Below are positions 13,911 to 22,425 of a DNA stretch of 43,021 nt, piece after piece (within the stretch, counting starts at the first letter, position 1; each line of letters opens with the position of its first letter). Source of the DNA: an uncultured Bacteroidales bacterium (lineage in GTDB: Bacteria > Bacteroidota > Bacteroidia > Bacteroidales > Muribaculaceae); NCBI GenBank assembly GCA_902792895.1, contig CADBBK010000022.1, positions 1 to 43,021 of the forward strand, written 5' to 3'. A model generated the notes under the pieces. It was not told the DNA's origin. It ran no database searches and saw only the letters and a program-made list of their open reading frames with translations. Made by a program: the position numbers and the translations under genes.

Positions 13911-16088
13911 TTACTTCAGGTAGTCATCGAAATAGCGGGTGATGCGCTCGTGCAGGTGCACGCTCTGGTGTCCCATCATGTTGTGGCCCTGCCCGGGATA
14001 GACATAGAAGTCGGGCTGGGTGCCGGCGGCAATGCAGGCCTTGAGGAAACTGTAGGCATGCTGCGGCACAACGGTGGGATCGTTGAGGCCTATGATAATC
14101 TGCAGACGTCCCTTGAGGTCGGCAGCCTTGTTCAAGAGGCTGGTCTGGGCATAACCCTCGGGGTTGGTCTGCGGGGTGTCCATGTAACGTTCGCCATACA
14201 TCACCTCATACCACTTCCAGTCAATCACGGGACCACCGGCAACACCTACCTTGAACACGTCAGGATAGTTGGTCATCAGGCTGATGGTCATGAATCCGCC
14301 GAAGCTCCATCCGTGAACGCCCAAACGCGTAGTGTCCACATAGCTGAGAGTCCTGAGGAAATCCACGCCACGCATCTGGTCCTGCATCTCCACCTGTCCC
14401 AAGTGACGGAAGGTGGCCTGCTCAAAGTCGCGGCCGCGGTTCTCACTGCCACGGTTGTCGAGGATAAACAAGACATATCCGCGCTGGGCCATATAAGTTT
14501 CCCAACTGCGGCTGGCGTAATGCCAGCGGGCATCAACGTTGTGGGCATGGGGGCCTCCATAAACATAAACCACAGTAGGATATTTTTTGGCGGGGTCAAA
14601 GTCGGTGGGCAACACCAAGCGGTAATACAGGTCGGTGCTGTCGTCAGCAGCCTTGATGGTGCCGCAGCGGTACTCGGGCACCGTATAGCCCTGCCAGGGA
14701 TCGGGGGCAGTGAAATAACGGTACTGGCGGTTGTTGCGCGTGTCCACAATAGCAATGTTGCGGGGCACATCGGGCTCCTGGTAATTGTCGATCAGCCAAG
14801 CACCGCTGGTGCTCAAGCGGCCACTGTGCCAGCCACGGCCACCCTCGTCGATGCGTGTCATCTGGCCCGTAGCGACATCCACGCGGTAGAGATTCTGCTG
14901 GATGGGGCTATCGGCATTGGCGCTAATGATGATGGCCTGACGGTCGGTGTCAAAGCCAAGCAAGTCCATCACCACCCAGTTGCCGTGTGTCAACTGCTTT
15001 ACCAAACGGCCGCTTGTATCATACAGGTAGAGGTGGTTATAGCCGTCCTTCTCGCTCCACAACAGGAACTTCTCCTTGTCCCAGGGCAGGAACGTGATGG
15101 GGTGCTGCGGCTCGACATACTTGGGGTGGGCCTCGTGATAGAGCGTGGCCATGCGGTTACCCGTCACGGCGTCATAGGCCACCAGGTCCACCACATTCTG
15201 GTCACGGTTGCCCTCCATCATGTAGACGATGTCGCCTGCGGGGTTCCATGAGATATTGGAGAAATAGCGGTCGGTAGGATCTCCGGCCTTGAGATAGACC
15301 GTGTCGCCCGTGGCCACGCCCAGCACACCGACGGTCACCAGGTGGGACGTCTGGCCCGCCATCGGGTATTTCTCGGGAGCGGGTGTAGCGATCACTTGCA
15401 GGCTGTCGTCAAGTTCGGGAACCGTAATCAACGGATAATCGGTCACCATGCTCTGGTCCATGCGATAGAATGCCAGACGGTCACCCTGAGGATTCCAGAA
15501 CAGACCGCCCTCGATGCCAAACTCGTTGCGGTGCACGCTCTGGCCATAGACCAGGTCGCGTGAGCCGTCGCTGGTCACCTGGCGCGTATTGCCAGCAGCA
15601 TCGGTGATACACAGGTTGTCGTCCATGACAAAGGCCATCGCGCGGCTGTTCTTGTTCCACTCCTCGGCTACAGCACCGACACTCCTCTCTTGGCGCCATT
15701 CCACCTTGCGCGTCTTAAAATTGACGAGCATGCGCTCATTATGGTTATAGAGTACCGCTACAGGCTTGTCGGGATAAGGGAATGAGGCATAAGACAGGCT
15801 CGTGACCTGCTCATCGTCGGCCAAGCCAGTCCCCTTGTTGATGGCATCGCGGGTAAACAGCACTTTCTCCTTGCCGTTGACAGGATTCACCTTCCAGCAG
15901 GTGTCGGCCGAGAGACGCAACAACTGGTCCCCCCACCAGGTGAGGGAACGGTTCTTGGCTATCATGTTACGGTAGTTTTTTCCACCGAAGTTCAGGTCCT
16001 CTAACGTGAACTGCTGCTGTGCCGACAACGGGAGCGCTATCAGCGCCACCATCAGCCATGCCAGGGCATGTCGTCTATTCTTCTTCAT
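13911..16088 (-). CDS. Dipeptidyl peptidase IV (S9 family prolyl oligopeptidase)
   Basis: A 725-residue exported serine peptidase that removes N-terminal X-Pro or X-Ala dipeptides, supporting peptide nutrition. Residues 1-24 are a signal peptide (ending PLSAQQQ). A beta-propeller region follows (about 60-480), then the alpha/beta-hydrolase domain. The nucleophile motif is HGWSFGGF (Ser about 596). The Asp is in GLNDPTV (about 668) and the His in PGQGHNM (about 700), so the triad is complete. Length and order match Bacteroidales DPP-IV. It is monocistronic, with its own promoter at 16130-16160, divergent from the lipoprotein gene at 16192. Oligogingipain-like DPP7/DPP11 are excluded by the S9 layout. 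Confidence 0.93.
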   Translation of the reverse strand: MKKNRRHALAWLMVALIALPLSAQQQFTLEDLNFGGKNYRNMIAKNRSLTWWGDQLLRLSADTCWKVNPVNGKEKVLFTRDAINKGTGLADDEQVTSLSYASFPYPDKPVAVLYNHNERMLVNFKTRKVEWRQERSVGAVAEEWNKNSRAMAFVMDDNLCITDAAGNTRQVTSDGSRDLVYGQSVHRNEFGIEGGLFWNPQGDRLAFYRMDQSMVTDYPLITVPELDDSLQVIATPAPEKYPMAGQTSHLVTVGVLGVATGDTVYLKAGDPTDRYFSNISWNPAGDIVYMMEGNRDQNVVDLVAYDAVTGNRMATLYHEAHPKYVEPQHPITFLPWDKEKFLLWSEKDGYNHLYLYDTSGRLVKQLTHGNWVVMDLLGFDTDRQAIIISANADSPIQQNLYRVDVATGQMTRIDEGGRGWHSGRLSTSGAWLIDNYQEPDVPRNIAIVDTRNNRQYRYFTAPDPWQGYTVPEYRCGTIKAADDSTDLYYRLVLPTDFDPAKKYPTVVYVYGGPHAHNVDARWHYASRSWETYMAQRGYVLFILDNRGSENRGRDFEQATFRHLGQVEMQDQMRGVDFLRTLSYVDTTRLGVHGWSFGGFMTISLMTNYPDVFKVGVAGGPVIDWKWYEVMYGERYMDTPQTNPEGYAQTSLLNKAADLKGRLQIIIGLNDPTVVPQHAYSFLKACIAAGTQPDFYVYPGQGHNMMGHQSVHLHERITRYFDDYLK

Positions 16089-16129
16089 TGTTTAAGGGTT
16101 ATATATAAGGTTATTTGATTAGTTTGTGG

Positions 16130-16160
16130 CAAAATTACAAAAAATGGCCACATTGCGCAA
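16130..16160 (-). promoter_or_regulatory. Promoter of the DPP-IV gene
   Basis: On the minus strand TTG (16158-16160), 20 bp, then TAATTTTG (16130-16137). The ATG at 16088 is about 41 bp downstream. Confidence 0.75.
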
Positions 16161-16178
16161 TAACGCGCCAAAGTTTTG

Positions 16179-16186
16179 TAATTTTG
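16179..16186 (+). promoter_or_regulatory. Promoter -7 element adjoining the start codon at 16192
   Basis: TAATTTTG ends only 5 nt before the ATG at 16192. A TTG lies 23 bp upstream (16153-16155), which is a longer spacing than usual. If this is the promoter, the transcript is leaderless or nearly so. It also shows that the longer open frame beginning at 16126 is not the real start. Confidence 0.6.
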
Positions 16187-16191
16187 CAGCC

Positions 16192-16830
16192 ATGAATAAG
16201 AACTTTTTTATTGCAACGACTGCTGTGTTGAGCCTGGCCTCGACAGGCCTGATGACCGGATGCGGCAACAATCCTGACGGGGAAAAAATGAACTATCAGG
16301 TCACCTGCATGCTCGACCACAAGCTACATCGCGACAGTGCCACCCTGCTAGTGCTGGAGGACGAGTACAACCAGCTGAGGGTGTGTGGAGCATCACGCAT
16401 CGCCAACGGCCGATGCTCGTTCACTGGGCAGACCGACAGGCCCAAAGTCGCCCTGCTGCGTTGGGACAATGACTCGATACGGCCGTTCTACTTCATCCTT
16501 GAAGGCGGCGAGACACGCATCACCATCAACCAGGGAGGGTGGAATATCACCGGTAGCCCCCAGAACCGGGCCTACCAGCAATTCATCAAACAGCGCAACG
16601 GCATCATGGACCTGCGCGTCGCTACCTGGCAGGAATACCTCAAGATGGCAGCCGACTCCTCGCTCAAGCACGATGACGAGGTGAGCATGGTGCGCCAGGA
16701 TAGCCTGCTCAACGACTCGATGCAGCGCATCACCGTGGAGTGCATCAACCGCGGCGACGCCTTGGGCCGTATCATCCGTGAGCGCTACGGGCAGCAACTC
16801 GACCAGGAACACGCCCGACAGCTCAAGTAG
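16192..16830 (+). CDS. DUF4369-like lipoprotein
   Basis: A 212-residue lipoprotein when started at 16192. The signal MNKNFFIATTAVLSLASTGLM leads to the lipobox TGCGN. The remainder starts with short beta strands (YQVTCMLDH, LLVLEDEYNQLRV, GRCSFTGQTDRPKVALLRW, FYFILEGGETRITIN). This is the pattern of the DUF4369 beta-sandwich found at the N-terminus of Bacteroidales thioredoxin-like lipoproteins. The thioredoxin domain that usually follows is absent, and a short helical tail takes its place. An upstream in-frame ATG at 16126 is rejected because it precedes the promoter and would bury the lipobox. The gene converges on ompA with a shared terminator. Confidence 0.72.
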   Translation: MNKNFFIATTAVLSLASTGLMTGCGNNPDGEKMNYQVTCMLDHKLHRDSATLLVLEDEYNQLRVCGASRIANGRCSFTGQTDRPKVALLRWDNDSIRPFYFILEGGETRITINQGGWNITGSPQNRAYQQFIKQRNGIMDLRVATWQEYLKMAADSSLKHDDEVSMVRQDSLLNDSMQRITVECINRGDALGRIIRERYGQQLDQEHARQLK

Positions 16831-16885
16831 CTGCCTCCGTGATAGCACCCGACCAGCTACACTTGGCACCGACTTTACAAATAAG

Positions 16886-16918
16886 AACTCCCCGCCGACA
16901 CGAAGTCAGCGGGGAGTT
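16886..16918. terminator. Bidirectional terminator between the lipoprotein gene and ompA
   Basis: AACTCCCCGC (16886-16895) pairs perfectly with GCGGGGAGTT (16909-16918). The plus-strand tail is TCTTTTAGGTTT, and the minus-strand tail is CTTATTTG. It lies between two convergent genes and can serve both. Confidence 0.85.
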
Positions 16919-16961
16919 TCTTTTAGGTTTCAACGGTCTTGCGACCTGTCAACGTCAAGAA

Positions 16962-18203
16962 TTACTTAACGATGAGCTCGCAGATCGAAACGCGGTTCCA
17001 GCTCAGCTCCTGGAACATGTCGGTCTCACCACAACCCTGAGCCTTGATGCGGCTGGGCTCAATCTTGTACTTGTTGATGAGCATGTTCTTAACAGCCTCG
17101 GCGCGGCCATTGGCCAGACGGATGTTGTTGTCGTGCGGGCCCTCGGGAGAAGCATAACCCTTGATCTCTACGGTCGAGCCGGGGTTGTTCTTCAGGTACA
17201 TGGCTACGCGCTCAACATTAGCCTGCTGGTCAGCGGTGATGTTGGTCTTGTTAACCTTGAAGTGAACGAGAACGTTCAGATACTTAGCATTGGGGTCAAC
17301 GGGCTTAACATCAGTAGCGGGCTTGGGCTTGCGAGCCTCATCGAGGTCGCGCTGCAGCTGCTTGTTGCGAGCGTTAGCGGCGTCGAGGTCACCCTGCAGA
17401 CCATTGAGCTGGTTGCGGAGGCCATTGATCTGACCGTTCAGAGCATCGATGTCGTTCTGGCTGTACTTGTAGGGGCAGAAGGTCATGTAGTGCTCGCCAT
17501 TGCTACCCTTGAAGTGGTAGGTGATACCAGCCTCGAGCTCAACAGCAGCGTGGTTGGCATTCATCTGGCTCTTGCCGTTGTGGGGCTCGCCATTCCACTC
17601 AGCGCGGGCGTTGGTGTTGTGACGATAGGGCATCATAACATCACCGTTCATGTCCCAAAGTACGCTGGGCTTCAAGCTGAAGGTCCAAGCGCGGTTGGCA
17701 CCGAAGTTGAAGTTCAGGTTAGCACCTGCCTTGGTGTACCAGCTGTTGTAGTCATTGCCGTACATGAAAGCAGCCTCAGCGCGGTGGAAAGCATGCAGCC
17801 AACCAGCTCCGATTACACCTTCCAATTCAAACACGCGGGGCATACCCTTGTAACCGCCGAAGAGGTTGCTCAGGTTAACAGTACCAAACAGACCGGCCAT
17901 GGTGTGGTCGATGATGTTCGGGCTCTTGGGTCCCCAGTAGTTGGGTTCCTTCTGCCAGCTGGTGGTGTTGATGGTGGCCTCACCCTCTGCGCCCAAGCCG
18001 AAGACCGGAGTCAGCTGCTTGCGAATCTCCAAACCGAAGATACCGCGAGCGCTGGGCCAGAATGCATAACCCTGGAAGGGCATGATAGCACCACCCTTCA
18101 AGGTTACCGACCAGTTGTCAAAGAACTTGTTCTGCTCCATGGACTGAGCATGTGCAGCACATACGCCCATAAGAAGGGCTAAAGTCAAGATAATCTTTTT
18201 CAT
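16962..18203 (-). CDS. OmpA-family outer membrane protein
   Basis: A 413-residue porin-like protein linking the outer membrane to peptidoglycan. Residues 1-19 are a signal peptide (ending AAHAQS). The region about 25-240 has alternating aromatic strands typical of a barrel. A coiled-coil linker (about 246-294: INGLRNQLNGLQGDLDAAN) and a Lys/Pro stretch follow. The C-terminal OmpA domain (about 300-412) has VEIKGYASPEG, the NxxLSxxRAxxV-like ANGRAEAVKNML and a terminal NRVSICELIVK. Synonymous codon choice is very biased, as expected for an abundant protein. It has its own promoter and a bidirectional terminator. Confidence 0.93.
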   Translation of the reverse strand: MKKIILTLALLMGVCAAHAQSMEQNKFFDNWSVTLKGGAIMPFQGYAFWPSARGIFGLEIRKQLTPVFGLGAEGEATINTTSWQKEPNYWGPKSPNIIDHTMAGLFGTVNLSNLFGGYKGMPRVFELEGVIGAGWLHAFHRAEAAFMYGNDYNSWYTKAGANLNFNFGANRAWTFSLKPSVLWDMNGDVMMPYRHNTNARAEWNGEPHNGKSQMNANHAAVELEAGITYHFKGSNGEHYMTFCPYKYSQNDIDALNGQINGLRNQLNGLQGDLDAANARNKQLQRDLDEARKPKPATDVKPVDPNAKYLNVLVHFKVNKTNITADQQANVERVAMYLKNNPGSTVEIKGYASPEGPHDNNIRLANGRAEAVKNMLINKYKIEPSRIKAQGCGETDMFQELSWNRVSICELIVK

Positions 18204-18256
18204 TTTTTAATAAATTTATTAAACACTGTTATTACGATTAGACAATATATTTTTGG

Positions 18257-18287
18257 CAAAAGTAATATAAATTTCTAATACAGCCAA
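18257..18287 (-). promoter_or_regulatory. Promoter of the OmpA gene
   Basis: On the minus strand TTG (18285-18287), 20 bp, then TACTTTTG (18257-18264). It leaves a leader of about 45 nt that is A/T-rich before the ATG at 18203, as common for strongly expressed Bacteroidetes genes. Confidence 0.8.
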
Positions 18288-18510
18288 AATTTAACATTCA
18301 TTAAGAATAAAAAATGCGAAAAATCGGACACTTTTTGCCGAATTCTAAGACATTTTCCCTCCGAATGACTGCTTTTTTGCTGCAATCGCTATGAAATCAA
18401 GCAAAATTAGTATTAATAATTGACAAGTGCAAATATTTCATGGGAAAACGCACGTTTTGGACGTCGTTTTCGGCAAACTGGCAGGAAAAAGGCTGCGGGC
18501 GTGGCATGAG

Positions 18511-18552
18511 AGGCCGTGCAGGGTGTGGTTGGACGGCCTGCCAACCGCACCC
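18511..18552 (-). terminator. Two overlapping hairpins after the dockerin-tailed gene
   Basis: GGGTGTGGTTGG (18521-18532) pairs with CCAACCGCACCC (18541-18552), a 12-bp stem with one G-U or A-C type position. AGGCCGT (18511-18517) also pairs perfectly with ACGGCCT (18533-18539), and the two are mutually exclusive. They lie just past the stop of the minus-strand gene at 18560. A CTTTTTCC run follows about 30 nt later. The rest of 18204-18559 holds the ompA promoter and nothing else I can see. Confidence 0.55.
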
Positions 18553-18559
18553 CCCAGGA

Positions 18560-19243
18560 CTACTTCCCTATAATGATATCGACCACCTCATTCAGGTCGG
18601 CGATACTGACCTCGCGGTCACCATTCACGTCAGCACGGGATATCACGCCATCATCGGATTCAGTTTTCAATATGACTCCTATAATGGCGTTCACATCGGC
18701 GATACTGATTTCCTTGTCAAGGTTGACATCCCCCTTGAGTTTGGACGTCATGACAATCTGCCTGACCGCTCCGTTGCTGTTGACATCACCTTTCCACGAG
18801 GCAAAACGCAAGCGCGCCGCGGTCATTCCTCGCGGCACCTTGATAGAGAGCGGCACTTTGTTGGTGCGGCCCACAGACTCGGGCGTGAATGTGAATGTCA
18901 CTGAGTCCACCGCCTCACCGACGGCATTGAGCAATGCTGCCGTCAACCCCACCTTGCTCGCGTCAAACCCCGTACTCTCCCACTGATCGGTAATCCAGGT
19001 CACCATCATATCGATAGTCTGACCGCCATTGCAATGGAATTCGGGCGAGGTCAGCGTGAGTGCCAAACCAGTGCTGGTAGTATATAGCACGATGCGGTTG
19101 CCCAGAATGGTCGTCGTGTTGAGCTCGATGGCTGGATTGGAATAAGTCCACCCGGCGAATTCGTCAGCCGAGAACTGCGGTACCTGGGCTGCCAAGGGCA
19201 ACGCCAGCACCGACAGGGCGCAGATGATCAAGAATCTTTTCAT
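18560..19243 (-). CDS. Exported protein with C-terminal dockerin type I repeats
   Basis: A 227-residue secreted or surface protein. Residues 1-19 are a signal peptide (ending PLAAQ). The middle (about 25-160) is a beta-rich domain with TLTSPEFHCNGGQTIDMMV and an immunoglobulin- or lectin-like look, which I cannot assign. Residues about 165-227 contain two calcium-binding dockerin repeats, GDVNLDKEISIADVNAII and ADVNGDREVSIADLNEVV, each with the D-x-N-x-D-x-x-x-x-x-x-D loop. Dockerin tails in Bacteroidales are common on non-cellulosomal exported proteins, so a scaffold partner is not implied. It has its own promoter at 19294-19301. Confidence 0.85.
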   Translation of the reverse strand: MKRFLIICALSVLALPLAAQVPQFSADEFAGWTYSNPAIELNTTTILGNRIVLYTTSTGLALTLTSPEFHCNGGQTIDMMVTWITDQWESTGFDASKVGLTAALLNAVGEAVDSVTFTFTPESVGRTNKVPLSIKVPRGMTAARLRFASWKGDVNSNGAVRQIVMTSKLKGDVNLDKEISIADVNAIIGVILKTESDDGVISRADVNGDREVSIADLNEVVDIIIGK

Positions 19244-19293
19244 AACATTGCAGAGTTATTTGGTTCATATAGGGTTAATGTCATATTACAGGG

Positions 19294-19301
19294 CAAAGGT
19301 A
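19294..19301 (-). promoter_or_regulatory. Promoter -7 element (TACCTTTG) of the dockerin-tailed gene
   Basis: TACCTTTG on the minus strand, about 50 bp upstream of the ATG at 19243. TTG candidates occur at 14 and 22 bp, neither at the preferred spacing. Confidence 0.65.
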
Positions 19302-19356
19302 CTGAAAAATTGTCGCAAAACATCAACACTTGGACAATTTTGTCGCCATGTGATGA

Positions 19357-19388
19357 GAAAAGCCGGGCATGCATGAGCACATCCGGCT
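19357..19388 (-). terminator. Terminator of htpG
   Basis: On the minus strand AGCCGG (from 19388) pairs with CCGGCT (19361-19366), with an inner GTGC/GCAT stem, and is followed by TTTTCTC. It lies about 35 bp after the htpG stop. Confidence 0.7.
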
Positions 19389-19421
19389 GATTCTTGTCAT
19401 GTGGACGAATTGTCCTTCGCC

Positions 19422-21476
19422 TTACTTCAGCAAGCCTACGGAGCGCTTGAGGAATCGCGTCAGCCCCTCGCCCTTGAGCATTCCGTTGCTCAACAGGGCG
19501 ATGTCGATGAGTTGATGCACGCGGCTCTCGCCGGCAGCATAGGCCGTGATGATGTTTTTCTTCTTCTCGCGCAACTCATCGAGGTGCTTCTCGTTGGCCT
19601 CGAGATCCTGTTTCTTGTCCTCAGGCACACCCTTGTTGTCCTTGTCCAGGTCACGGATGGCCTTGACCACATTCTGCGTCGCGGTAATGTCGTCGTTGAC
19701 GGGCTTGAGCTCGGCATCAAGCGACTTCTCGGCCTGCTCGATGACCTTCTGGATAAGCGGATGCTTGGTGTTGAGCACCATGCCGTACATGTCGGGCATC
19801 TCGCCATAGAAACTCATGCCGGGCTGGAAGCGTGCCATGTCCTTCATGCGGCGCATGTACTCGGCCTGGGTGATGACAACGGGTTGGTCATCGGGCGACA
19901 TGGCAGCAAAGCTGACCATGAATTCGGCCTTCTCCACGGGCGGGATCTGTGAGTGGAAAAGCGTTTGGGCAATCTCCTGCTGTTCGGGGGTGAACTGCGG
20001 CTTGTTGTCGTCCTGCTTGCGGATGAGGTTGCCAAGCACATCACTGTCCACGCGGACAAAGCGCATCTTTTCCTTCTCCAGTTTCTGCTCCAGCATGCTC
20101 ATGAAGGGCACGTCAAGTTCGCCGCTCATCATCAGCACGTCATAGCCCTTGTCGGTGGCAGCCTTGATGTAAGCATACTGTGCTTCCTTGTCGGTAGCAT
20201 ACAGGCAGATGAGGTTGCCGTCCTTGTCTTTCTGTTCGCCCTCGATGAGTTTGCGGTAATCCTCAATCTTGAAGTACTTGCCGTCGGTATTCTCGAGCAG
20301 GGCAAACTTCAGGCCCGACTCGCAGAATTTCTCGTCGCTCAGCATACCGTACTCGATAAAGATCTTGATGTCGTTCCACTTCTTCTCGAGTTCGTCAGGC
20401 TGGTTCTTGGCGATCTCCTCCAGGCGTGCGGCGACCTTCTTGGTGATGTAGGTCGAAATCTTCTTCACGGCGCGGTCGCTCTGCAGGTAGCTGCGCGACA
20501 CGTTCAGCGGGATGTCGGGACTGTCGATGACACCCTGCAGCAGCATGAGCCAGTCGGGCACGACGCCCTCAACGCTATCGGTCACATACACCTGGTTGCA
20601 GTAGAGTTGGATGCGGTCCTTGCGGATGTCCAGATTATTCTTGATTTTGGGGAAGTATAGGATTCCCGTCAGGGTGAAAGGATAATCGACATTGAGGTGA
20701 ATCCAGAACAGAGGATCGTCCTGCATCGGCTCGATGGCATGGTAGAACTTCAGATAGTCCTCGTCCTTGAGGTCGGCGGGCATACGCGACCACAGGGGTT
20801 CGATGTCATTAATCACCTTGTCCTTGTCGGTATCCTGGTACTTGTTGTCTTTCCACTCCTGCTCCTTGCCGAAGATGATGGGCACAGGCAGGAAACGGCA
20901 ATACTTCTTCAGCAGGCCCTCGATACGGGCAGTTTCCAGAAATTCCTTCTCGTCGTCATCGAGTGTCAGGATGATGTCGGTGCCGCGCTCTGCCTTGTCG
21001 CAGTCTTCCATCTCAAACTCGGGAGAGCCGTCGCAGGTCCACTGGACGGCCTGGGCACCCTCCTGCCAGCTCAGCGTACGTATTTCCACCTTCTTGGCGA
21101 CCATGAAGGCCGAGTAGAAACCCAGACCGAAGTGGCCGATGATGGCATTGGCCGAGTCCTTGTATTTCTCAAGAAACTCCTCGGCACCCGAGAAGGCAAT
21201 CTGGTTGATGTACTTGTCGATTTCCTCGGCAGTCATGCCGATGCCGCTATCGCTCACGGTGAGCGTGCCGGCTTCCTTGTCCACGCTGATGGTCACACGC
21301 AGGTCCTCGGTCGATCCCTTGAAGTCGCCGGCACCCGACAGGGTTTTCAGTTTCTGCGTGGCATCAACGGCGTTGCTCACCAGCTCACGCAGGAAAATCT
21401 CGTGGTCACTGTACAGAAATTTCTTGATAACGGGGAAGATGTTGTTAGTCGTCACCCCAATAGTTCCTTTTGGCAT
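19422..21476 (-). CDS. htpG: Hsp90-family molecular chaperone HtpG
   Basis: A 684-residue ATP-dependent cytoplasmic chaperone. The N-terminal GHKL ATPase domain has ELVSNAVDATQKL (about 32-44, Asn and Asp for Mg-ATP), DSGIGMTAEEID (about 76-87) and GHFGLGFYSAFMVA (about 113-126). The middle domain includes the conserved RSYLQSD segment, whose Arg contacts ATP phosphate. The C-terminal dimerisation part ends with an Arg-rich tail. The C-terminal half contains an Asp/Lys-rich stretch (about 595-650) that is common in Bacteroidetes versions. Its upstream region has an unusual inverted repeat and a -24/-12-like element. The gene stands alone. Confidence 0.97.
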   Translation of the reverse strand: MPKGTIGVTTNNIFPVIKKFLYSDHEIFLRELVSNAVDATQKLKTLSGAGDFKGSTEDLRVTISVDKEAGTLTVSDSGIGMTAEEIDKYINQIAFSGAEEFLEKYKDSANAIIGHFGLGFYSAFMVAKKVEIRTLSWQEGAQAVQWTCDGSPEFEMEDCDKAERGTDIILTLDDDEKEFLETARIEGLLKKYCRFLPVPIIFGKEQEWKDNKYQDTDKDKVINDIEPLWSRMPADLKDEDYLKFYHAIEPMQDDPLFWIHLNVDYPFTLTGILYFPKIKNNLDIRKDRIQLYCNQVYVTDSVEGVVPDWLMLLQGVIDSPDIPLNVSRSYLQSDRAVKKISTYITKKVAARLEEIAKNQPDELEKKWNDIKIFIEYGMLSDEKFCESGLKFALLENTDGKYFKIEDYRKLIEGEQKDKDGNLICLYATDKEAQYAYIKAATDKGYDVLMMSGELDVPFMSMLEQKLEKEKMRFVRVDSDVLGNLIRKQDDNKPQFTPEQQEIAQTLFHSQIPPVEKAEFMVSFAAMSPDDQPVVITQAEYMRRMKDMARFQPGMSFYGEMPDMYGMVLNTKHPLIQKVIEQAEKSLDAELKPVNDDITATQNVVKAIRDLDKDNKGVPEDKKQDLEANEKHLDELREKKKNIITAYAAGESRVHQLIDIALLSNGMLKGEGLTRFLKRSVGLLK

Positions 21477-21552
21477 ATTGATAAGTTTTTAGTTGTTAGT
21501 TTCAGTTTGTAACTATGGCACCTTACCTGATGGCATGGCAGCCATAATAAAC

Positions 21553-21586
21553 GGTGGAGGCGAGGGTATCTCACCCCCACTCCACC
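21553..21586 (-). promoter_or_regulatory. Hairpin in the htpG 5' leader
   Basis: GGTGGAG (21553-21559) pairs with CTCCACC (21580-21586), and an inner GGGT/ACCC extends the stem. It falls just downstream of the proposed htpG promoter, so it would be at or near the 5' end of the transcript. A role in mRNA stability or temperature response is only a possibility. Confidence 0.45.
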
Positions 21587-21628
21587 TCAAAACTCATGCC
21601 ATATAATTATAAGGTGACAAATCGTCAC
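21586..21628 (-). promoter_or_regulatory. Putative heat-shock promoter of htpG: inverted repeat plus -24/-12-like element
   Basis: GTGACAAATCGTCAC (21614-21628) is a perfect inverted repeat with a 5-bp spacer. Downstream on the minus strand lies TGGCATGAGTTTTGAG (21586-21601), which aligns with the sigma-54 pattern TGGCAC-N5-TTGCA except that the -12 GC is GA. No TAnnTTTG element is visible for htpG. Operator-plus-alternative-sigma control is inferred. Confidence 0.5.
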
Positions 21629-21725
21629 ACTTCCTGCCAACACTTCATTCCCGATGCCTGTATCGTGCTGGAAAGCGCCATGACGATAATGTCACCACCA
21701 GCATGGGACATTGAGCAAAATTGCT

Positions 21726-21733
21726 TACCTTTG
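21726..21733 (+). promoter_or_regulatory. Promoter -7 element (TACCTTTG) of the DUF3267 gene
   Basis: TACCTTTG lies 34 bp before the ATG at 21768. It sits inside the open frame that starts at 21711, so the shorter start is preferred. No TTG is found at 19-20 bp. Confidence 0.65.
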
Positions 21734-21767
21734 CGACATTATTGTTGAACCTCTCAAACATCGTGTT

Positions 21768-22325
21768 ATGGAAAAGCGCAAAGTGTCCATCGACATAGCC
21801 AAAGCCAATTTTTTCGCCATTGCCCTGCTCATTGGGGCCGCTATCGTGTTCGGAATACCCTTTCTTATGATATGGGGAAAGACGCAACCTCATTGGCCCG
21901 ACCAACTCAGCATGAGCAGTAACCCGTGGTCGCTGCTATGGGTGTTGCTGGCCTACCTGCTGGGAATCGTCATCCATGAACTCATCCACGGCATCACCTG
22001 GTCGTTTTTCGCCCCCAATGGCTGGCGCAGCATCAGTTTCGGCGTCATCTGGAAGATGGTCACGCCCTATTGCCACTGCGACGACCCGATGCGCCGACGG
22101 GGTTACCTGTGGGGAGCGATGATGCCATGTATTGTCGTGGGAGTCATCCCGGCCATCATCTCACTGCTGAGCGGCTCCTTGGTTTGTCTGGTCTGGGGCA
22201 TTTTCTTTATCTCGGCAGCGGCAGGAGACATCTGGATGTCATGGCTCCTGCTCAAAGAAAAACCCGGTTGCCTGGTTCTCGACCACCCCAACGAAACCGC
22301 TTTCTACGTCTTTGACGAGGAATAA
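21768..22325 (+). CDS. DUF3267 integral membrane putative zinc metalloprotease
   Basis: A 185-residue membrane protein. Hydrophobic helices occur at about 14-36, 54-70, 115-137 and 140-162. HELIH (70-74) lies at the end of the second helix, giving the HExxH zinc-binding pair H70 and H74 with catalytic E71. AAGDIWMS (151-158) offers D154 as a likely third ligand. The overall layout (HExxH in a membrane helix, second motif GD) is that of DUF3267, related to site-2-type proteases. The start at 21768 is chosen because the promoter lies upstream of it and inside the longer frame. Substrate unknown. Confidence 0.85.
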   Translation: MEKRKVSIDIAKANFFAIALLIGAAIVFGIPFLMIWGKTQPHWPDQLSMSSNPWSLLWVLLAYLLGIVIHELIHGITWSFFAPNGWRSISFGVIWKMVTPYCHCDDPMRRRGYLWGAMMPCIVVGVIPAIISLLSGSLVCLVWGIFFISAAAGDIWMSWLLLKEKPGCLVLDHPNETAFYVFDEE

Positions 22326-22425
22326 ACCGTCTCACCCAGGGTGAGGAATTGAAGCTGATCGGGATGGGCAGCGAGCCATCGCTGCTTGTTCTCAATCAGG
22401 GGCATGGTGTTTATCATTATAACCG

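Noticed and set aside
13899-15251. Open frame of 450 codons on the plus strand opposite the DPP-IV gene
   Set aside because: It is a shadow caused by codon bias. Its translation is rich in Val, His and Gly with no domain motif, while the opposite strand has the full DPP-IV motif set.
16839-18182. Open frame of 447 codons opposite the OmpA gene
   Set aside because: OmpA motifs are clear on the minus strand. The antisense translation has no motif and an odd Leu/Val composition.
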